Source: Pelodera strongyloides (Eukaryota > Nematoda > Chromadorea > Rhabditida > Rhabditidae). From it: a DNA stretch of 64,000 bases. The stretch spans positions 248,001 through 312,000 of the forward strand of contig JAANDG010000020.1 of NCBI GenBank assembly GCA_036852015.1, in the 5' to 3' direction. The notes under the pieces were generated by a model. That model was not told where the DNA came from. It made no database searches and was given only the letters and a program-made list of their open reading frames with translations. A program made the position numbers and the translations under genes. Position 1 is the stretch's first letter. Each line of letters starts with the position of its first letter. Below, piece after piece: positions 37,623 to 49,967 of this stretch.

Positions 37623-37870
37623 GACTTAATGTTAACTGTGAATATCGAAACGTGATAAAAAAACATAAGATTACAAAATAGTAACAATGTAGTGAGAAAA
37701 AAACACTTATCATCAAGAAGCAAATACTAGAGCAAACAAAATATCGAAACGTGATAAAATAACATCCGAATTCAAAATATCAAGTAACAATGTAGTGTGA
37801 CAAAACACTTATCATCAAGAAGCAAATACTAGAGCAAAAAATGTTTATTCGTTGAATCAACTGTTATCAG

Positions 37871-40800
37871 CTATTTTTGGGTGGTCGTAGGTCTTGCGTA
37901 CGGTAGAAACTTCACTACACTCAATCCCGAACCTCGTAGAACAGCCGGTAACGCCTAAAACACGACAATGCAATTATTGGGAAACATTCATATACAGACA
38001 TATAACATCAGTATCCATACAAATTAGGAGTACACGAAGCAATGATTTTAGGGATATTAACCTCGGACAAGATAATGAATAATGATCTATCAGAGAGTAG
38101 ACAGACGAGCAACCGATACACTGACCTCTACTTCATATGACTACTTCTTACCGACAACACTTATGCGCATTTGACTTGCACTCAATAGTTCCTAAGTCCA
38201 TAGAAAACAAAATTGATGTCAATTATCAAAGCAACTAACCGACGGTTTGATAACTTTTCGAGTTATGTTTTGGTTGGTCATATGAGGCTTCCTCTCGTGA
38301 GTTACTCGAATGACTCCAGTTACTTCTGTAGTGGGTCGAGGTCTCGGAATCTCACTTTGACTCTTTTCACGCGCAGCTATAACTCCTGGAATAAGGCGTT
38401 ATGAATTAGGCGGGAAATTTACCAGAATGGGGACTTGGGGACCAGAATTAGAATACCGATATAATGGGGATGTAAAAAAGTCCATCACACGCTGCTGATG
38501 TGCTGATCGAAATTTGCATAACTCTCCACACAATCCATTCAGCCAGCCAATAGTGTATATAATCGATTCTAGCCTTCTATCCCTTGCCTTTCCCTAAAAA
38601 AAGACAATTCTTACCAGGTTCCACTCTTGTTAGTTTCCATGTTTTCATCGTTTCATCTTTAGTCTCACTTGTCTCACTCGTCAGACTATTCACATGTGGA
38701 AGGAGGTAGTCGGTTTCTACAAAAAAAAATAGAATATGATTCGAAACGATATACCTACAGTAGTATTTGCACGACATATACTGCATGGAGAATGTTACTA
38801 GTAAGTAAAAACCAACCTTTTTTCTCGACAACCTGAAGATAATTCGTTTCAGGCACCATATCGAAAGTGAATAGGTTGTCTACGCGTCCAGGGGGACGAT
38901 ACCCGTTGACACTACGTTCACGCTAAAATGCGCCTAATTAAACTTCCCAAAAAACAGGCATATAATACTGACTATCGCATCATTACAGGGAATTGTTTCA
39001 AGGTGGGAACTAAGCACAGCTTTACAATAAACACACTAGTATGACTAAATGACAAATGACAATAAAGGAATAAAGATAAACAATTCTCACCCCTTTTGCA
39101 GCGTAAACAAGTCTCTCAGCATAGGCCCCATTCATCTTAGCGGTTAAAGTCACTCGGTTAGGCGTAGTTTCTGGATATCCACTCACACCGGGTTCACACT
39201 GAAACAAACTGAAATTAGCTTGTTAAAGGGAGAGGCCCATGAGAATAAAGTTTTCCTCAATTTATTTGTAAAGAATGTCCGGAATTTCAGAAATATTACT
39301 GTGAAAACGGCAGTGCTTGAAGCCAAGAACTCACAGAGTTATTCCCCGGCAAAGAGTTCGGCCAGGTACCGTAGTCAGAATCAATTCTCTCGCTTTTAGG
39401 GCATTCTTGTATTGCAAACGCCTCTTTATGGTCGTAGGAATGATCTTTATTCGTTTGACCATTCTTATGTAGAGAAAGAATGCAAATGAACGGGTATAAA
39501 CCGTAAAAAGGAATTTTGACGTTGCTGACTACGGTACCTAGTCGAACTGTTTGCCGGGGAATAACTCTGCGAGTTCGAGGCTTCACGCAATGCGGGTTTC
39601 ACAGTAATATTTCTGAAATTCCGGACATTCTGTGCAAGTAAATTAAGGAGAACTTTTTTCTCATGGGCCTCTCCCTTTAAAGCGAAATACCGGCCGGTTT
39701 TTGAAACGCATCGTGGACAACTGCGTTCTTATGCAATTATGGGATGTGGGGGTCTAATTGGGGTCTATTTTTTACGCTACGTTATGCTCATTTGCATATG
39801 ACGCATAAGAATGTTGGTGCACTCAATGCGTTTCAAAAACCGGACGGTAATTCGCTTTAAAGTAGTCCTAACCAATTTATGTAAATAATCCATTAATCCA
39901 TACCATTACATGAAACCGCATAGCGACAGTTCTTACTTTTCCGACAAAATACACTAACAAAATAATACAACTACAGTAGTAATACTGAAGTTCTTACATT
40001 TACATGGTTGTCATCATAGGCGAGCTCGCAGGCTGCATCGATGTGTGTTTCGTAGGAACTAACGCCTGTCACAATATTCGTGCCGTCCAAAATTCGTCCA
40101 TCTTCTTTGACATTTCCATCCACGATCGCAATCAGGCCTTGATTACTTGATTACTTGATTTTGATAATTTAGTTTCAAGCCATACAATAAAGCAAAGAGA
40201 ATTACGTTCTTTCGTTCTTTGTAATTCCTTCTTACCGCTAGTGGTGTCCTAAAGACTTACCGTTCCCTCATAAGCGCGGATAGCCACATGCCACAGGACG
40301 ATTAAAAACGTGAAAATACAACGCGTCACATACACAGCAGCCAAGCAATAAACCAAAAAGAAAAATTAGTTCTCAAAAAAAATCAAGTGTTTTGGTTCAG
40401 TAGTTTTTGCGCTATTAATTGCTAAGTGCTCCGAGGTCTGGGAAACCCCCGGCGAAGAACCAAAAAGGGCTAGGCGCTATCGCGCCTAACCCCAATAAAA
40501 AGAAGCGATGCCACGTCTCTAAGAGACCCGACTATTCCGTGTAGTCGGACCCAAGGCCCGAGTAAGTAGTTGTGGATAGCAGATTGCAAACCAACCCTTA
40601 CCTGATTCAACTTTTGTTCGTTTCCACGACTGCACGCTGCAGCTTCTAACAGCCGTCTCGCTTGCCGGAAAGCTCACGGACGGAAGGAGGTACGCTTCAT
40701 TTTCTAAAAAAAAGTGAGAATACAGTGACGGTAAACTGACCTTTTCAAAATCCATATCAGAATTAACAAAAGTGGTAATGCAAAAGTTGTAGAGAATTAA

Positions 40801-43800
40801 AATCTGAGAAAGTCGGTATACTGGACAAACTCTCTGATAAATACCAACCTTTTTTCTCCACAGTCTGAAGCATACCATCATGCGTCCTACCCGTTGGACG
40901 ATAGCCACTGACACCGGGATTGCACTAAAACAAACAAATTTAGTGTTCCTTTCTAAAATAACAACCATAAACCACCAAACTATCTCATCATAACTTTCAT
41001 AAGATAAGGGCGTTTTTAAGATGGCCGAAAGAAAGAAAAATATCCATTTTCGGCCGTTCAGGATGGGCGAAAGGAAAACTTTTGAAAGACAATGCAAAAA
41101 TAAGAGACGCAGACAAAACCCGAAAAAAATTACTGTATTTTTCAATTTCCCTTAGTATTAAAAATTTTCTTTTCGTTCAACTTGAACGGGCGAAAATGGA
41201 TTTTTTTTTTCTTTCTTTCGGCCATCTTAAACGCGCCCTAATAATGCGTCATGAAGATAGTTCTCAGATTTACAAGGTAAACGTACAAGGTTATCATGGC
41301 GAACTGCAAGCTTAGAGGGAACAGGAATAGGAGGAGCAAAGTGACGAGATAGCCGGAGTTGAACACGGCTTCCATGTCTGGGAGCAACGTCGGGATTGAT
41401 GTCATCCACAAACTCCATGGAATTCGAATCGCTTGGTTCTTCTTTGACATTTCCTCCCATCGTATTGTCAATTGTACCTAGAATATTTGTATGTTGTAAG
41501 CACGTGCGCTGAATGACAGAAAGTAATAGGAATTCAATATCTTTTAAAGCAAAATACCGGCCGGTTTTTGAAACGCATCTCAAGTACTTGCATGTCTATG
41601 CATTTATGCAAAGTGGGGTCTAATTGGGGTCTAGTTTTTTTTCCAATTTTTGCTCATTTACATATGCCGCATAAGAAAGCAGGTGTACGCAATGCGTTTC
41701 AAAAACCAGCCGGTATTTCGCTTCAAGATATTACCCCCGCCCCCCATCCAGGTCTCAGTTCTAGACATTAAACGTCATACCTTAAGATACAGTAATATAC
41801 AAAGCGCGGGCAAATCCTTACTTTTCTATGCTTCTCGCGTGTGTCTTGCGTGAAAAATTATTGAGGAAACATACGGAGCTACTTGATCACAGAACACACA
41901 GTGAGAGAACATGAAACACCAAAACATAAAGACTCACGATTAGGAGGCCTAAAGACCTAAATAGAAAACTGAAAGAAATTACTAACCGACACAATCAATC
42001 GAAGGTGACAGAACGGGCATCTCTGCATTCTCTGCCGCTTCCGCTTTCCGCTTGACGTGGCTATTCAGGGCAGAAATCAAATCACCGACAGCAGGTTCAA
42101 CGGAGTCTCTAAACAAAAATTTAAAATCACCATGTGCGGATATTCAGAAAAATTAAGGAAATCAAATGGTTGATCGATGAACGGAGGCCATATTCACCAC
42201 TCAATTCCCCATGGGGAATTCCCCGTCTTTTTCTCTGCGTGTTTCACATTAGAATGCTATTTCCTGTACACAGGGAATTGAGGGAGTACTTCCCCGAGGA
42301 AATATGGATGGTGAATATGGCCTCTGGTTCGGAATAATCCTTGGAACCGTGTGGCACTGGTACGAGCTCGAGAAGCCCGCAGTAGAAAAATTAGCTACGT
42401 GTTACGCTCTTGGATTCCGGAAGCGCGCAAAATTTCGCTTCCGCTTCCGTAAAAGAAGAAGAAAAAAGTAATGTAAACTAACCCAATCTCTTCCTTGATG
42501 TCGGACATTCGCAACGCCTCAACAGCAGAATTTGCACCACTTGCGCCCTTGTGTGAGCCTAAAACAGCGGGTATAGGCAGGCTTGCAGGCTATCTAGACT
42601 ACTCAAGATAACACTGTCTATGCCTTTGTTCTGGCTTGATTTTATTTTGATAGCAAACGGATCAGGAACAGGAGTTCAGGTTCGGAAGCGCCGAATACTT
42701 AAATAAAAGAAAGCCGTACTAATATATGTTCAGAGGTTGTGTAGTCCATTAGCAGTAAATGGACGGAACGTAACAACAAGCCTTGCGTATAGCTTAACGC
42801 GTAACTTATATACTTGTACATACAGTAATGGACAGGAAACTACATCTACATATCTAATTGCAGTAAAATAAAAGAAGACCACAAAAACTGACCATTTTTA
42901 TTTGAACCACTCCCTTGTGGGTGTAGAGACACTACTGAAGTCCCAAGGGTTGATCTCGACGATGTATTCATAGCAACATTTTCTGTCTTGCGCCGACAAA
43001 TGTCAAGAAATTCTTTCTAAAATAATATTTAATTTATAAGAAACAATTAAAACTTTCCACATGCGACCGACCACTCACTCAACCAAACTGTTCGTTCAGA
43101 GGTAAAAAATGCATGCGTGCGGGGCATTTCCCTTACACAGAAACAGTATTCACCAACATGCCCTCCCTACACTCCCTAGGCTCACGAGCGCTCTGAATCC
43201 CTTCTGCTCTCGCACTCTAGCCCCCTGGGGAGGCCAGGGAGGGCTCCCTTCCCGATGTGTTGGTGAATACGGCCTCTGATGAATGACTACTCACACACTC
43301 GCCTTTCCATAACTCACGTGATACTACGCAATAAAGCAACTCAACTAACCCGCTTCAGTTGAACGTATGTATCATCAATATAAAACATCCGGTCGTTTGG
43401 TCCCATTTCCTCACACAATTCCAGAATTCTCTCATTCCCAATTCCTTGTGAAAACCAAGTGTGCAATATCTTCTGCTGAAGGGAGTTTAGCGGCAACTTT
43501 GCAGAATCGCATTCATGTAAGTGCACGTCGACCACATCCACACGGACTCTTCCATATTTAGAAGCTCGCACCTAAGGTAGTAAAACGTTAGGCAAGATAT
43601 GGTAGTCCTTAGTCCTTAGAATCGCTAGTTAAGACATGGTAGTCCTTACCATCACTAGTTAAGACATGGTAGTCCTTAGCATCGCTAGTTAAGACATGGT
43701 AGTCCTTAGCATCGCTAGTTAAGACATGGTAGTCCTTAGCAAAAATTTATGATGAGAAGTATACTAACTTGGTATTGAATTATGGTACTCAATACGCTAA

Positions 43801-44145
43801 ACTTGTATACCCACCAAGATGTGTTAGTGTTTCGTAAGTGGTTATCTATTGAGAACAGAAGTAATACAGTACGATTAGCATAAACGTAGGCTTGACGGAA
43901 AAAGACTAACCACGAACCTTGATGAAGGCAGAACATGTGGGTATGTCACAGTGTTTCTCCTCGTACACGCCCAGCGAGTTCGACGTACACTCGCGCGAGC
44001 ATTTGTAGGTACCATACGATCCATACGAATGTTTCCGTGTATCCGTCTCGCATGTAAAATAAGACGGCTGCACAGATTCCAACGCGCACTTGTATATCTG
44101 AAATGCTGCATACATGTTTTCGCGACATACACACTTAGGTGCCAT
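37871..44145 (-). CDS. Gene A: array member lacking C2CH modules, Cys-rich N-terminus
   Basis: Exons: 43918-44145 (ATG; MAPKCVC ... YKCSREC ... EEKHCDIPTC), 43350-43571, 42893-43016, 42483-42558 (IKEEIG), 41987-42108, 41287-41477 (NVKEEPSDS), 40849-40924, 40602-40703, 39998-40137, 39091-39198, 38818-38922, 38615-38716, 38240-38376 (ends VIKPS), 37871-37954 (terminal; LRGSGLSVVKFLPYARP). The last two exons match those of gene B, placing A in the family, while the N-terminus is unrelated and holds a degenerate Cys/His cluster. Internal modules are duplicated: CNPGVSGYRP, CEPGVSGYPE and RERSVNGYRP; YLLPSVS and YLLPHVN. Phases are compatible except after 38818-38922, where one T is missing from a T run relative to 40849-40924, so the frame breaks or the model is wrong there. 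The acceptor of 39998-40137 is weak. Confidence 0.6.
39223..39680. mobile_element. Inverted-repeat element, AAAGGGAGAGGCCCATGAGA ends
   Basis: Same family as 29670-30122. The arms share GAATGTCCGGAATTTCAGAA and AGAGTTATTCCCCGGCAAA, and the centre is a unique segment (39400-39515). Intronic in gene A. Confidence 0.8.
39677..39860. mobile_element. Palindromic MITE, family 1
   Basis: TTAAAGCGAAATACCGGCCG at the left and an inverse ending TTCGCTTTAA at the right. It shares its left TTAA with the preceding element. Confidence 0.75.
41007..41240. mobile_element. MITE, family 5 (GGGCGYKTTTAAGATGG ends)
   Basis: Left GGGCGTTTTTAAGATGGCCG with AAAGAAAGAAAAA, then its inverse at the right (CATCTTAAACGCGCCC). 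Copies at 44777-45009 and 47967-48197 have the same length of about 232 bp and internal AGAGRCGCAGACAAAACCCG. Confidence 0.85.
41545..41727. mobile_element. Palindromic MITE, family 1
   Basis: TTTTAAAGCAAAATACCGGC at the left, CCAGCCGGTATTTCGCTTC at the right. Intronic in gene A. Confidence 0.7.
42184..42326. mobile_element. MITE, family 3 (GGCCATATTCACCACTCAAT ends)
   Basis: The left end GAGGCCATATTCACCACTCA pairs with GGTGAATATGGCCTC at the right. An internal AATTCCCCATGGGGAATTCC palindrome is present. Second copy at 63207-63331. Confidence 0.8.
43138..43276. mobile_element. MITE, family 2
   Basis: ACAGTATTCACCAACATGCC at the left, TGTTGGTGAATACGGCCTC at the right, with the same internal CTCACGAGCGCTCTGAATC as the 31952 copy. 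Confidence 0.8.
43600..43740. repeat. 34-bp tandem repeat in a gene A intron
   Basis: Four to five copies of GTTAAGACATGGTAGTCCTT followed by AGCATCGCTA. There are no spacers, so it is a simple tandem repeat. Confidence 0.85.
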
Positions 44146-44343
44146 GGTGCCAAGAAGTGCCAAAATGTGCGTGTGTGTGAGACACAGTGTGTGCGTATCT
44201 AATCTGTTAATCCCAGGGTATAATTTCCGTGCGTAAATGGAGGTGGTTTGTTTAGCTTAGTGATAGACAGTTTCCATAAAACAGCATGTTTCGCACAAAT
44301 ATATAAATTTGGAATTTCTTCCGGAGGTGGTTCGTGCGTGTTT

Positions 44344-45246
44344 TTACGCACCTGTACCCCTGGCTAATCCAAAGAGGAGACCCACATCAAAATCCTCCAT
44401 ACTATCGAATTCCAATTTCTTGATGGAAAGTCCCAAATCAGGATGCTTCTCCATTATGTGCTCGTTGAGAGACGAACGACAGTAACCCTTGAATGTGCAG
44501 AGGGCACAAACAAATTGATTCAAATCAGGTGATGGTTGTGGGTCCTCAGAATTAGCGTCCCCTTCAGCCCCGTCTTCAACAGGAAGGTTGCGAGCCTGAA
44601 CATCATCATATTAACAAAAGAACCGATACTCAAATAGGCACTCGCAAAGTTACTTGCTTAACTTAAACGAAACAGTGCAGGTGTACAGCATAAAGCGAGA
44701 AAGAGTTCTCTTAGTTCGAGTACCGCCGAAACAAAGCCAGGAGGTTCTCTCGAGCAACGCTGGCAATGTGCTCTGTTAGGGCGCGTTTAAGATGGGCGAA
44801 AGAAAGAAAAAAAATCCATTTTCGGCCGTTCAGGATGGACGAAAAGAAAAGTTTTAATACTAAGGGAAAACGAAAAAATACAGTAATTTTTTTCGGTTTT
44901 TGTCTGCGTCTCTTGTTTTTGTATTTCTTTCAAAAGTTTTCTTTTCGCCCATCCAGAACGACCGAAAATGGATATTTTTCTTTCTTTCGCCCATCTTAAA
45001 CGCGCCCTTAATGATTTACAACTGTTTTCCGTCATTTTCAGATCACGCAAGGGTTGTATTCCGAGCTCGGGCTGCTCGGGGTGCAACGAAACAAAGAAGA
45101 ACTTGGTTCAAATCCTACCTTCTTTTTTCCCGGTCCGCTGTTGGATGCGAACATCATCGTGGATCATGTGTTCGACTTCCACACCGAGAAATCTACCTGC
45201 AAGTGCACATTTCAAAGCGTCCGCGGCCAGAGTGCCATATTCGGTG
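44344..45246 (-). CDS. Small C2H2 zinc-finger gene, 3' exons
   Basis: Exon 44344-44595 follows a GATGTTCAG acceptor and encodes one C2H2 finger (CALCTFKGYCRSSLNEHIME and then KH; C-x2-C, H-x4-H) after an acidic stretch (EDGAEGDANSEDP). It ends GLARGTGA with stop TAA at 44344-44346. An upstream exon candidate, 45119-45246 (LKCALAGRFLGVEVEHMI), has good splice signals, but its phase does not join the finger exon directly, so an intermediate exon or another transcript is needed. The gene sits 200 bp upstream of gene A on the same strand and could alternatively be its 5' part if the TAA is spliced out through the GTACAG donor at about 44352-44357. Confidence 0.5.
44777..45009. mobile_element. MITE, family 5
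   Basis: TTAGGGCGCGTTTAAGATGG at the left, CATCTTAAACGCGCCC plus TTAA at the right. Confidence 0.85.
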
Positions 45247-45760
45247 CTGCAACCGAATACTTGATAAGATGTATAAACGCGCAAAGAGTACAAAGAGTGT
45301 TATTTGTGGTGATGATGGATAAAAGTTCAACGGATAATTGTAAGCGCTCACAGTATCGATTGCAATTACACGCGGCAAAATAAAACAAAATGTAGTTTAT
45401 AGTCTACAGTCAGCGTTCATGGCACTGAGGCAGAGAAGAGACGCAGAAACTACGGTATGTGCGGCGTGGTACAACCATCTGGCTCACATAATGTCGAATA
45501 GGAACTGAAAAAATAGGAACTGAAAAAATAGGAACTGAAAAAATAGCAAAGCAAAAACATAACTGCTCGCATTTTGTATGGAAAAATTGTCCATTGCGCT
45601 AGCCTAATACATTTCACCCACGCACCCAAAAATTAAATCTCCCGCTTAATAACCATTCCGAGATTTGTATTTTGGATTTACTCGTAGTGTTCATTTCAAA
45701 TCTAGACACTAGTGCAAATCCATACGTCAAATTACTAATGCAACCACACCAGCAAGTGGA

Positions 45761-45830
45761 ACCCGTAGCCGAGTGGTAGCGCTCTCTCTTTTTGTGCGAG
45801 AGGTCCCGGGTTCGACCCCACAGGCGGCAA
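45761..45830 (+). tRNA. Degenerate tRNA-like sequence
   Basis: GTAGCCGAGTGGTAGCGCTC resembles a D-arm and GGTCCCGGGTTCGACCCC a T-arm. No 7-bp acceptor stem can be paired and the anticodon loop is too long. Probably tRNA-derived. Confidence 0.3.
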
Positions 45831-46410
45831 ATAATTTTGTGTGAAATATTCCTTTCCGAGAACGAGAAAGGAGCTGTCAGTTCGCTTTAAAACGTGTATA
45901 CCAGTAGACACCTTACCACCAATTTCTGCAGCTAAAAAAATATGTTTCAATCAGTAGAGTGACCAATGTGACCATGACCACAAGTAGTTCAATAAAAAAT
46001 TTGGTGGATGTATAATTCTGCGCAGATTTATAATATATCTCCAGCCAGCTGTTTTTAACTGGTTTAGTAACTAACACAGGAAAAGGGAATAATTGATCAA
46101 CAGACCACAAAAAATCTCGTCGGTAGTCCGTCACCAAAATGGCTTCCACCAAAAAAACATTTGGTGACCGGAAACCGACCATTTGGTGACCACATGTTTA
46201 TCATTTGGTAACCAGTAGACGACGTTTTTTTGGAGAAACAGCAAATCGTTTGCCCGAAAAAAAATAGGAACCGTCATCGCCAAATGGGCTTCCCCCTGTG
46301 AACTCTCGGAATTTGGGGGGGGGGGGGGGGGGGGGGAGGGGTTCACAATTTATTTCATGTCCGTATTTATTTATTCATCCTTATGTCCGTATTACTGGTG
46401 TGCCCCCCAA

Positions 46411-46495
46411 TCTGAGTCAGATTGAGTCAATCTGAGTCAGATTGGGGTCAACTCTGAGTCAGAGTCAGATTGGGTCCATCTGAGTCAGAATCTTA
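46411..46495. repeat. TCTGAGTCAGATTG tandem repeat
   Basis: Five or more imperfect copies, each containing TGAGTCA, the bZIP/AP-1 type heptamer. It lies 0.8 kb upstream of the secreted-protein gene. Confidence 0.7.
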
Positions 46496-47320
46496 GTGAC
46501 CCACAATGGCCTACAGGCCCTACCAAGTGTTTTCCACTTTTTTCTTGTATGGTAGGATGGGCAGCGGATCACCTCCCAAAATGAAGAATTCCCTAAATGT
46601 TCATGCAAATCTGGCTTTGTTTAATCACCTGCGGCGCTCTAATTTCAGATAATACGACGTTCCCTTTTTGGTATAGCATACTGGATGTGAACACAAACAA
46701 ACCACTGCCGGGTCGTTGTTGGGCCTGAGAAAATTGAATGCTAAACAAAGGACAATCGAGGGGTGGAAACAACCGTCTACTATAAAAGCAAGCCGGACAG
46801 GGAATCATATCATTCATCCATATCCCATACAACATATAATTTGTGCCTTTTATAGAAAATTACCTCGTGCGTGCGCACCCCTGGTTCAAACGTGGCACAA
46901 AATTTAGTCTGCAGCCCGCACTGGCGATCCCCTTTAACTTTTATGCAATGGATTTCCCTTTTAGAGTGGTGTTACATCAGGTTTTTGAACCGTACGGTTG
47001 AGACATGCTCATGTAATGTGCGCGATTTTTTTTAGTTGTTTTGTTCAATGTACAACACATACCAGTTGTCTAACACACGTTTCAATAACCGGCCTTTATG
47101 GCGCTTTAAATGTCGCGCAGTCGCCGCACAATAGAGAATCTATGTGGGCCGTTGGTACGCCATTGGTACACGAATTCCAGTTGGCGAACAGCGGCACGCT
47201 TTTTAGAGTATTTTCCATTTTCTCTACGAACTGCTCGATTTTCATTTATCTGAGGGATGGTTTGTTCTATATATAATTAGAATCGGAGCTTATCACAATA
47301 ATTTACCACTTTCAGAAAAT

Positions 47321-49903
47321 ATGTATTCTTTATTCGTCCTATCCGCTTTCATATTACTTGCAAAGAGTGAAACTATATTCGGTGGATCGGCCATTAAACC
47401 ATACGATGTGAAGAAAGAATGGGTGTCCAACTTTATCAAGTTTCAACTCGTAAGCGAAGAAAAACAGAAGAAACCGAAAATTGTCCCAATTGGTAAGCTG
47501 TATACGTTAGCAGAGCGGAAAATCTTATTATATAAAGGAGAAGAGTTTGTCACGGGTTTGTTTTTATGTGCACAACGAAAGTTGTTCATAAAGAAAATTC
47601 TTCGATCGAAAGAGCATACAAAATCTTTGCCTCTGGCGAGATTCGAACCAACAGTACTCGATTCACAGTCCAATGCTCTACCAGTTGAACTATGCTAGCT
47701 TATTGGACGGGATCTTATAGGAGATAGAAGAGCAAGTGCAATAGCAAATTTGCATGACTTGCAAAAAGCTTGAAGTCCCGAGCCACATTATACGTTTCCA
47801 CACAAACGTAAATGAACGTCTTTTTACCTTTTGTTGAAATTACTTTTTTTTTAAATAGGGTAACAATCGGCCGAAGGCCGATTCCTCCAGTCGGAGAAGA
47901 GCCCGTAGGGCTCTTCGAACGGCTGGTTGAAAAATAATTTGAAAGGGCATATATCGTAACATGCGTTAGGGCGCCTTTAAGATGGCCGAAAGAAAGAAAA
48001 AAATAGGTTTTCGGCCGTTCAGGTTGGCCGAAAAGAAAACTTTTGAAAGACAATGCAAAAACAAGAGGCGCAGACAAAACCCGAAAAAAAAATACTGTAT
48101 TTTTTCATTTTCCCTTAGTATTAAAAATTTTCTTTTCGGCCAACCTGAACGGCCGAAAAATTTTTTTCTTTCTTTCGGCCATCTTAAACGCGCCCTACCT
48201 TGCGTTTTCACTCATCTTCTATAAAAATGAATTCCACAGCAAACAGTTTCTTATCGTGAAATTATTCACCTCTCTATGATTAGTAGATAATTGTTCAGAG
48301 TGTGTTCTGATTTCGATTACACTATAACCTATCAATATAACAATTTACGATTTGCAGAATCGTAAATTGTTATGTCCATATTCAGGGTGTGCGCCGTCAA
48401 ACACTATGGAAGGCGAACTTCTCAAAATCAACGAAACGATGAAAACCAGGGAATTTGTGTACACGTGTATTCAGGGCGAAGACGGAGTGGTCAGCTTTGA
48501 AGCTATCGGTTCGTTCATTTTCAGGATATATCTCAGTGGTCTTACTGTAACTTGGCATATACCAACACTGTCACGACTCACAGGGCACAGGTAGTTTACG
48601 AGAAACCGTAGTAAGATATGTTTCTTTCTTAGATCTGCTTCATTTCCTTGTACGCCAGACCGCGAGTTTTCGATCACTTTTTCGTAAATAAGGCCTAGAG
48701 ATAACACTACGTACGGTCACTCGCTCCTTACTCAATTAATTTAAAGGGAATTAAATAATGTAAACGTAATATATGGAAAAGTGTAAAGAAGAGTAAAGAT
48801 ATATAAAGTGTATTGTTCTTTAGCATGATAACCCTTCGACCCTGATCGTATACAAGGAATTTGATGCGGTTGGGTCTCATCAGTACGATGACCACATCCA
48901 CAACTAAAAGAAATACTTTTCGCTGTTATGATTTCTCTCCTGATTGCAGGTTGTTTCGCCGATGACAATAAACTACTGAAGATCGGACAGGCTCGAGTCC
49001 GGAATAATAAGACAATAATCGAACAGTGCGGTCACAATCAATTCGGAGCAGTGGTCAAATCAGTGGAAGCCGGTGAGTTCCAAATGGCGCTACAACGCTC
49101 AACATTGAGTGCGCGCGGCGAAAGTGTGGCGAGCGCGCTGCGAGGGTTTTAGAGGGTCGCCACAGTCGAATGGCGAACCCTCTTCTGCGCGCAGCTTCGC
49201 CAGGCCGAAGCCCAGTTTTCGCCGCGGTTTCGCCCAAAATTTCGCCAGGATCTCGCGGCGCGGTACTTTCGCGCCGCGAACTGCCCAATTTTCATCAGTG
49301 TATGCATCTGAAATTTGAAACGAATCCTAAATGTTACACAAATAGTCTACAAACTTTTCCATGACATCGAAAACTCGTCTTTTGGGAAAAATCGGCGTAT
49401 TTCGGAAAAATCTTTGCTGCAAACACCGTATGCAACCGTAATCAGACACAAGTTAACTTGAATGACGGTAAAGCAATCATGCATTTTCAGCGATTGGATG
49501 CTTTGAAACAAAGGCGATCTACTTTGAAGACGCAGAATGGGTCCACAAAACCAACGACACGCAAGATCAAAATGATATGGTACATTTTAAATGCAAACAT
49601 TTACAATAGATTTAACATTAGGATATCGTCGCGGTGTATCGAAGTTCACTTTATGTACGATATATTTTTCATGTACGATTTGAATACTGATGCGCGTATG
49701 TGGTAGAAAGAGGGTGTTTATGTATGTGCGCGTGCATGCGTATGTGTGTGTGCGCATGCGTATGTGTGTGTGTGTGTGCATGTGTGTGTGTGTGCATGTG
49801 TGTGTGTGTGTGTGTGTGTATGTGTGTATGTGTGTGTTTATGTATGTGCGCGTGTGCGCATGCGTATGTGCGTATGTGGTAGAAAGTGTGCGTATGTGGT
49901 AGA

Positions 49904-49967
<64 letters not shown>

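Larger units (their letters stand above)
45247..47320. other. Intergenic region, repeats and tRNA-like sequence
   Basis: No exon chain is supported. The region holds a triplicated GGAACTGAAAAAATA unit (about 45500-45545), a tRNA-like sequence (45761-45830), a GTGACC-type patch (46105-46250), a run of about 20 G (46316-46336), a TCTGAGTCAGATTG repeat (46411-46495) and a diverged family-1 MITE (about 46973-47107). Confidence 0.6.

Noticed and set aside
40519..41145. 208-aa minus-strand ORF
   Set aside because: Read-through of two gene A exons, their intron and a MITE. The spliced model explains it better.
43600..43740. CRISPR-like appearance of regular repeats
   Set aside because: Units are contiguous with no unique spacers, and the host is eukaryotic.
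44787..45086. ORFs rich in WAKERK / RARLRW
   Set aside because: They lie within the family-5 inverted-repeat element and recur with every copy of it.
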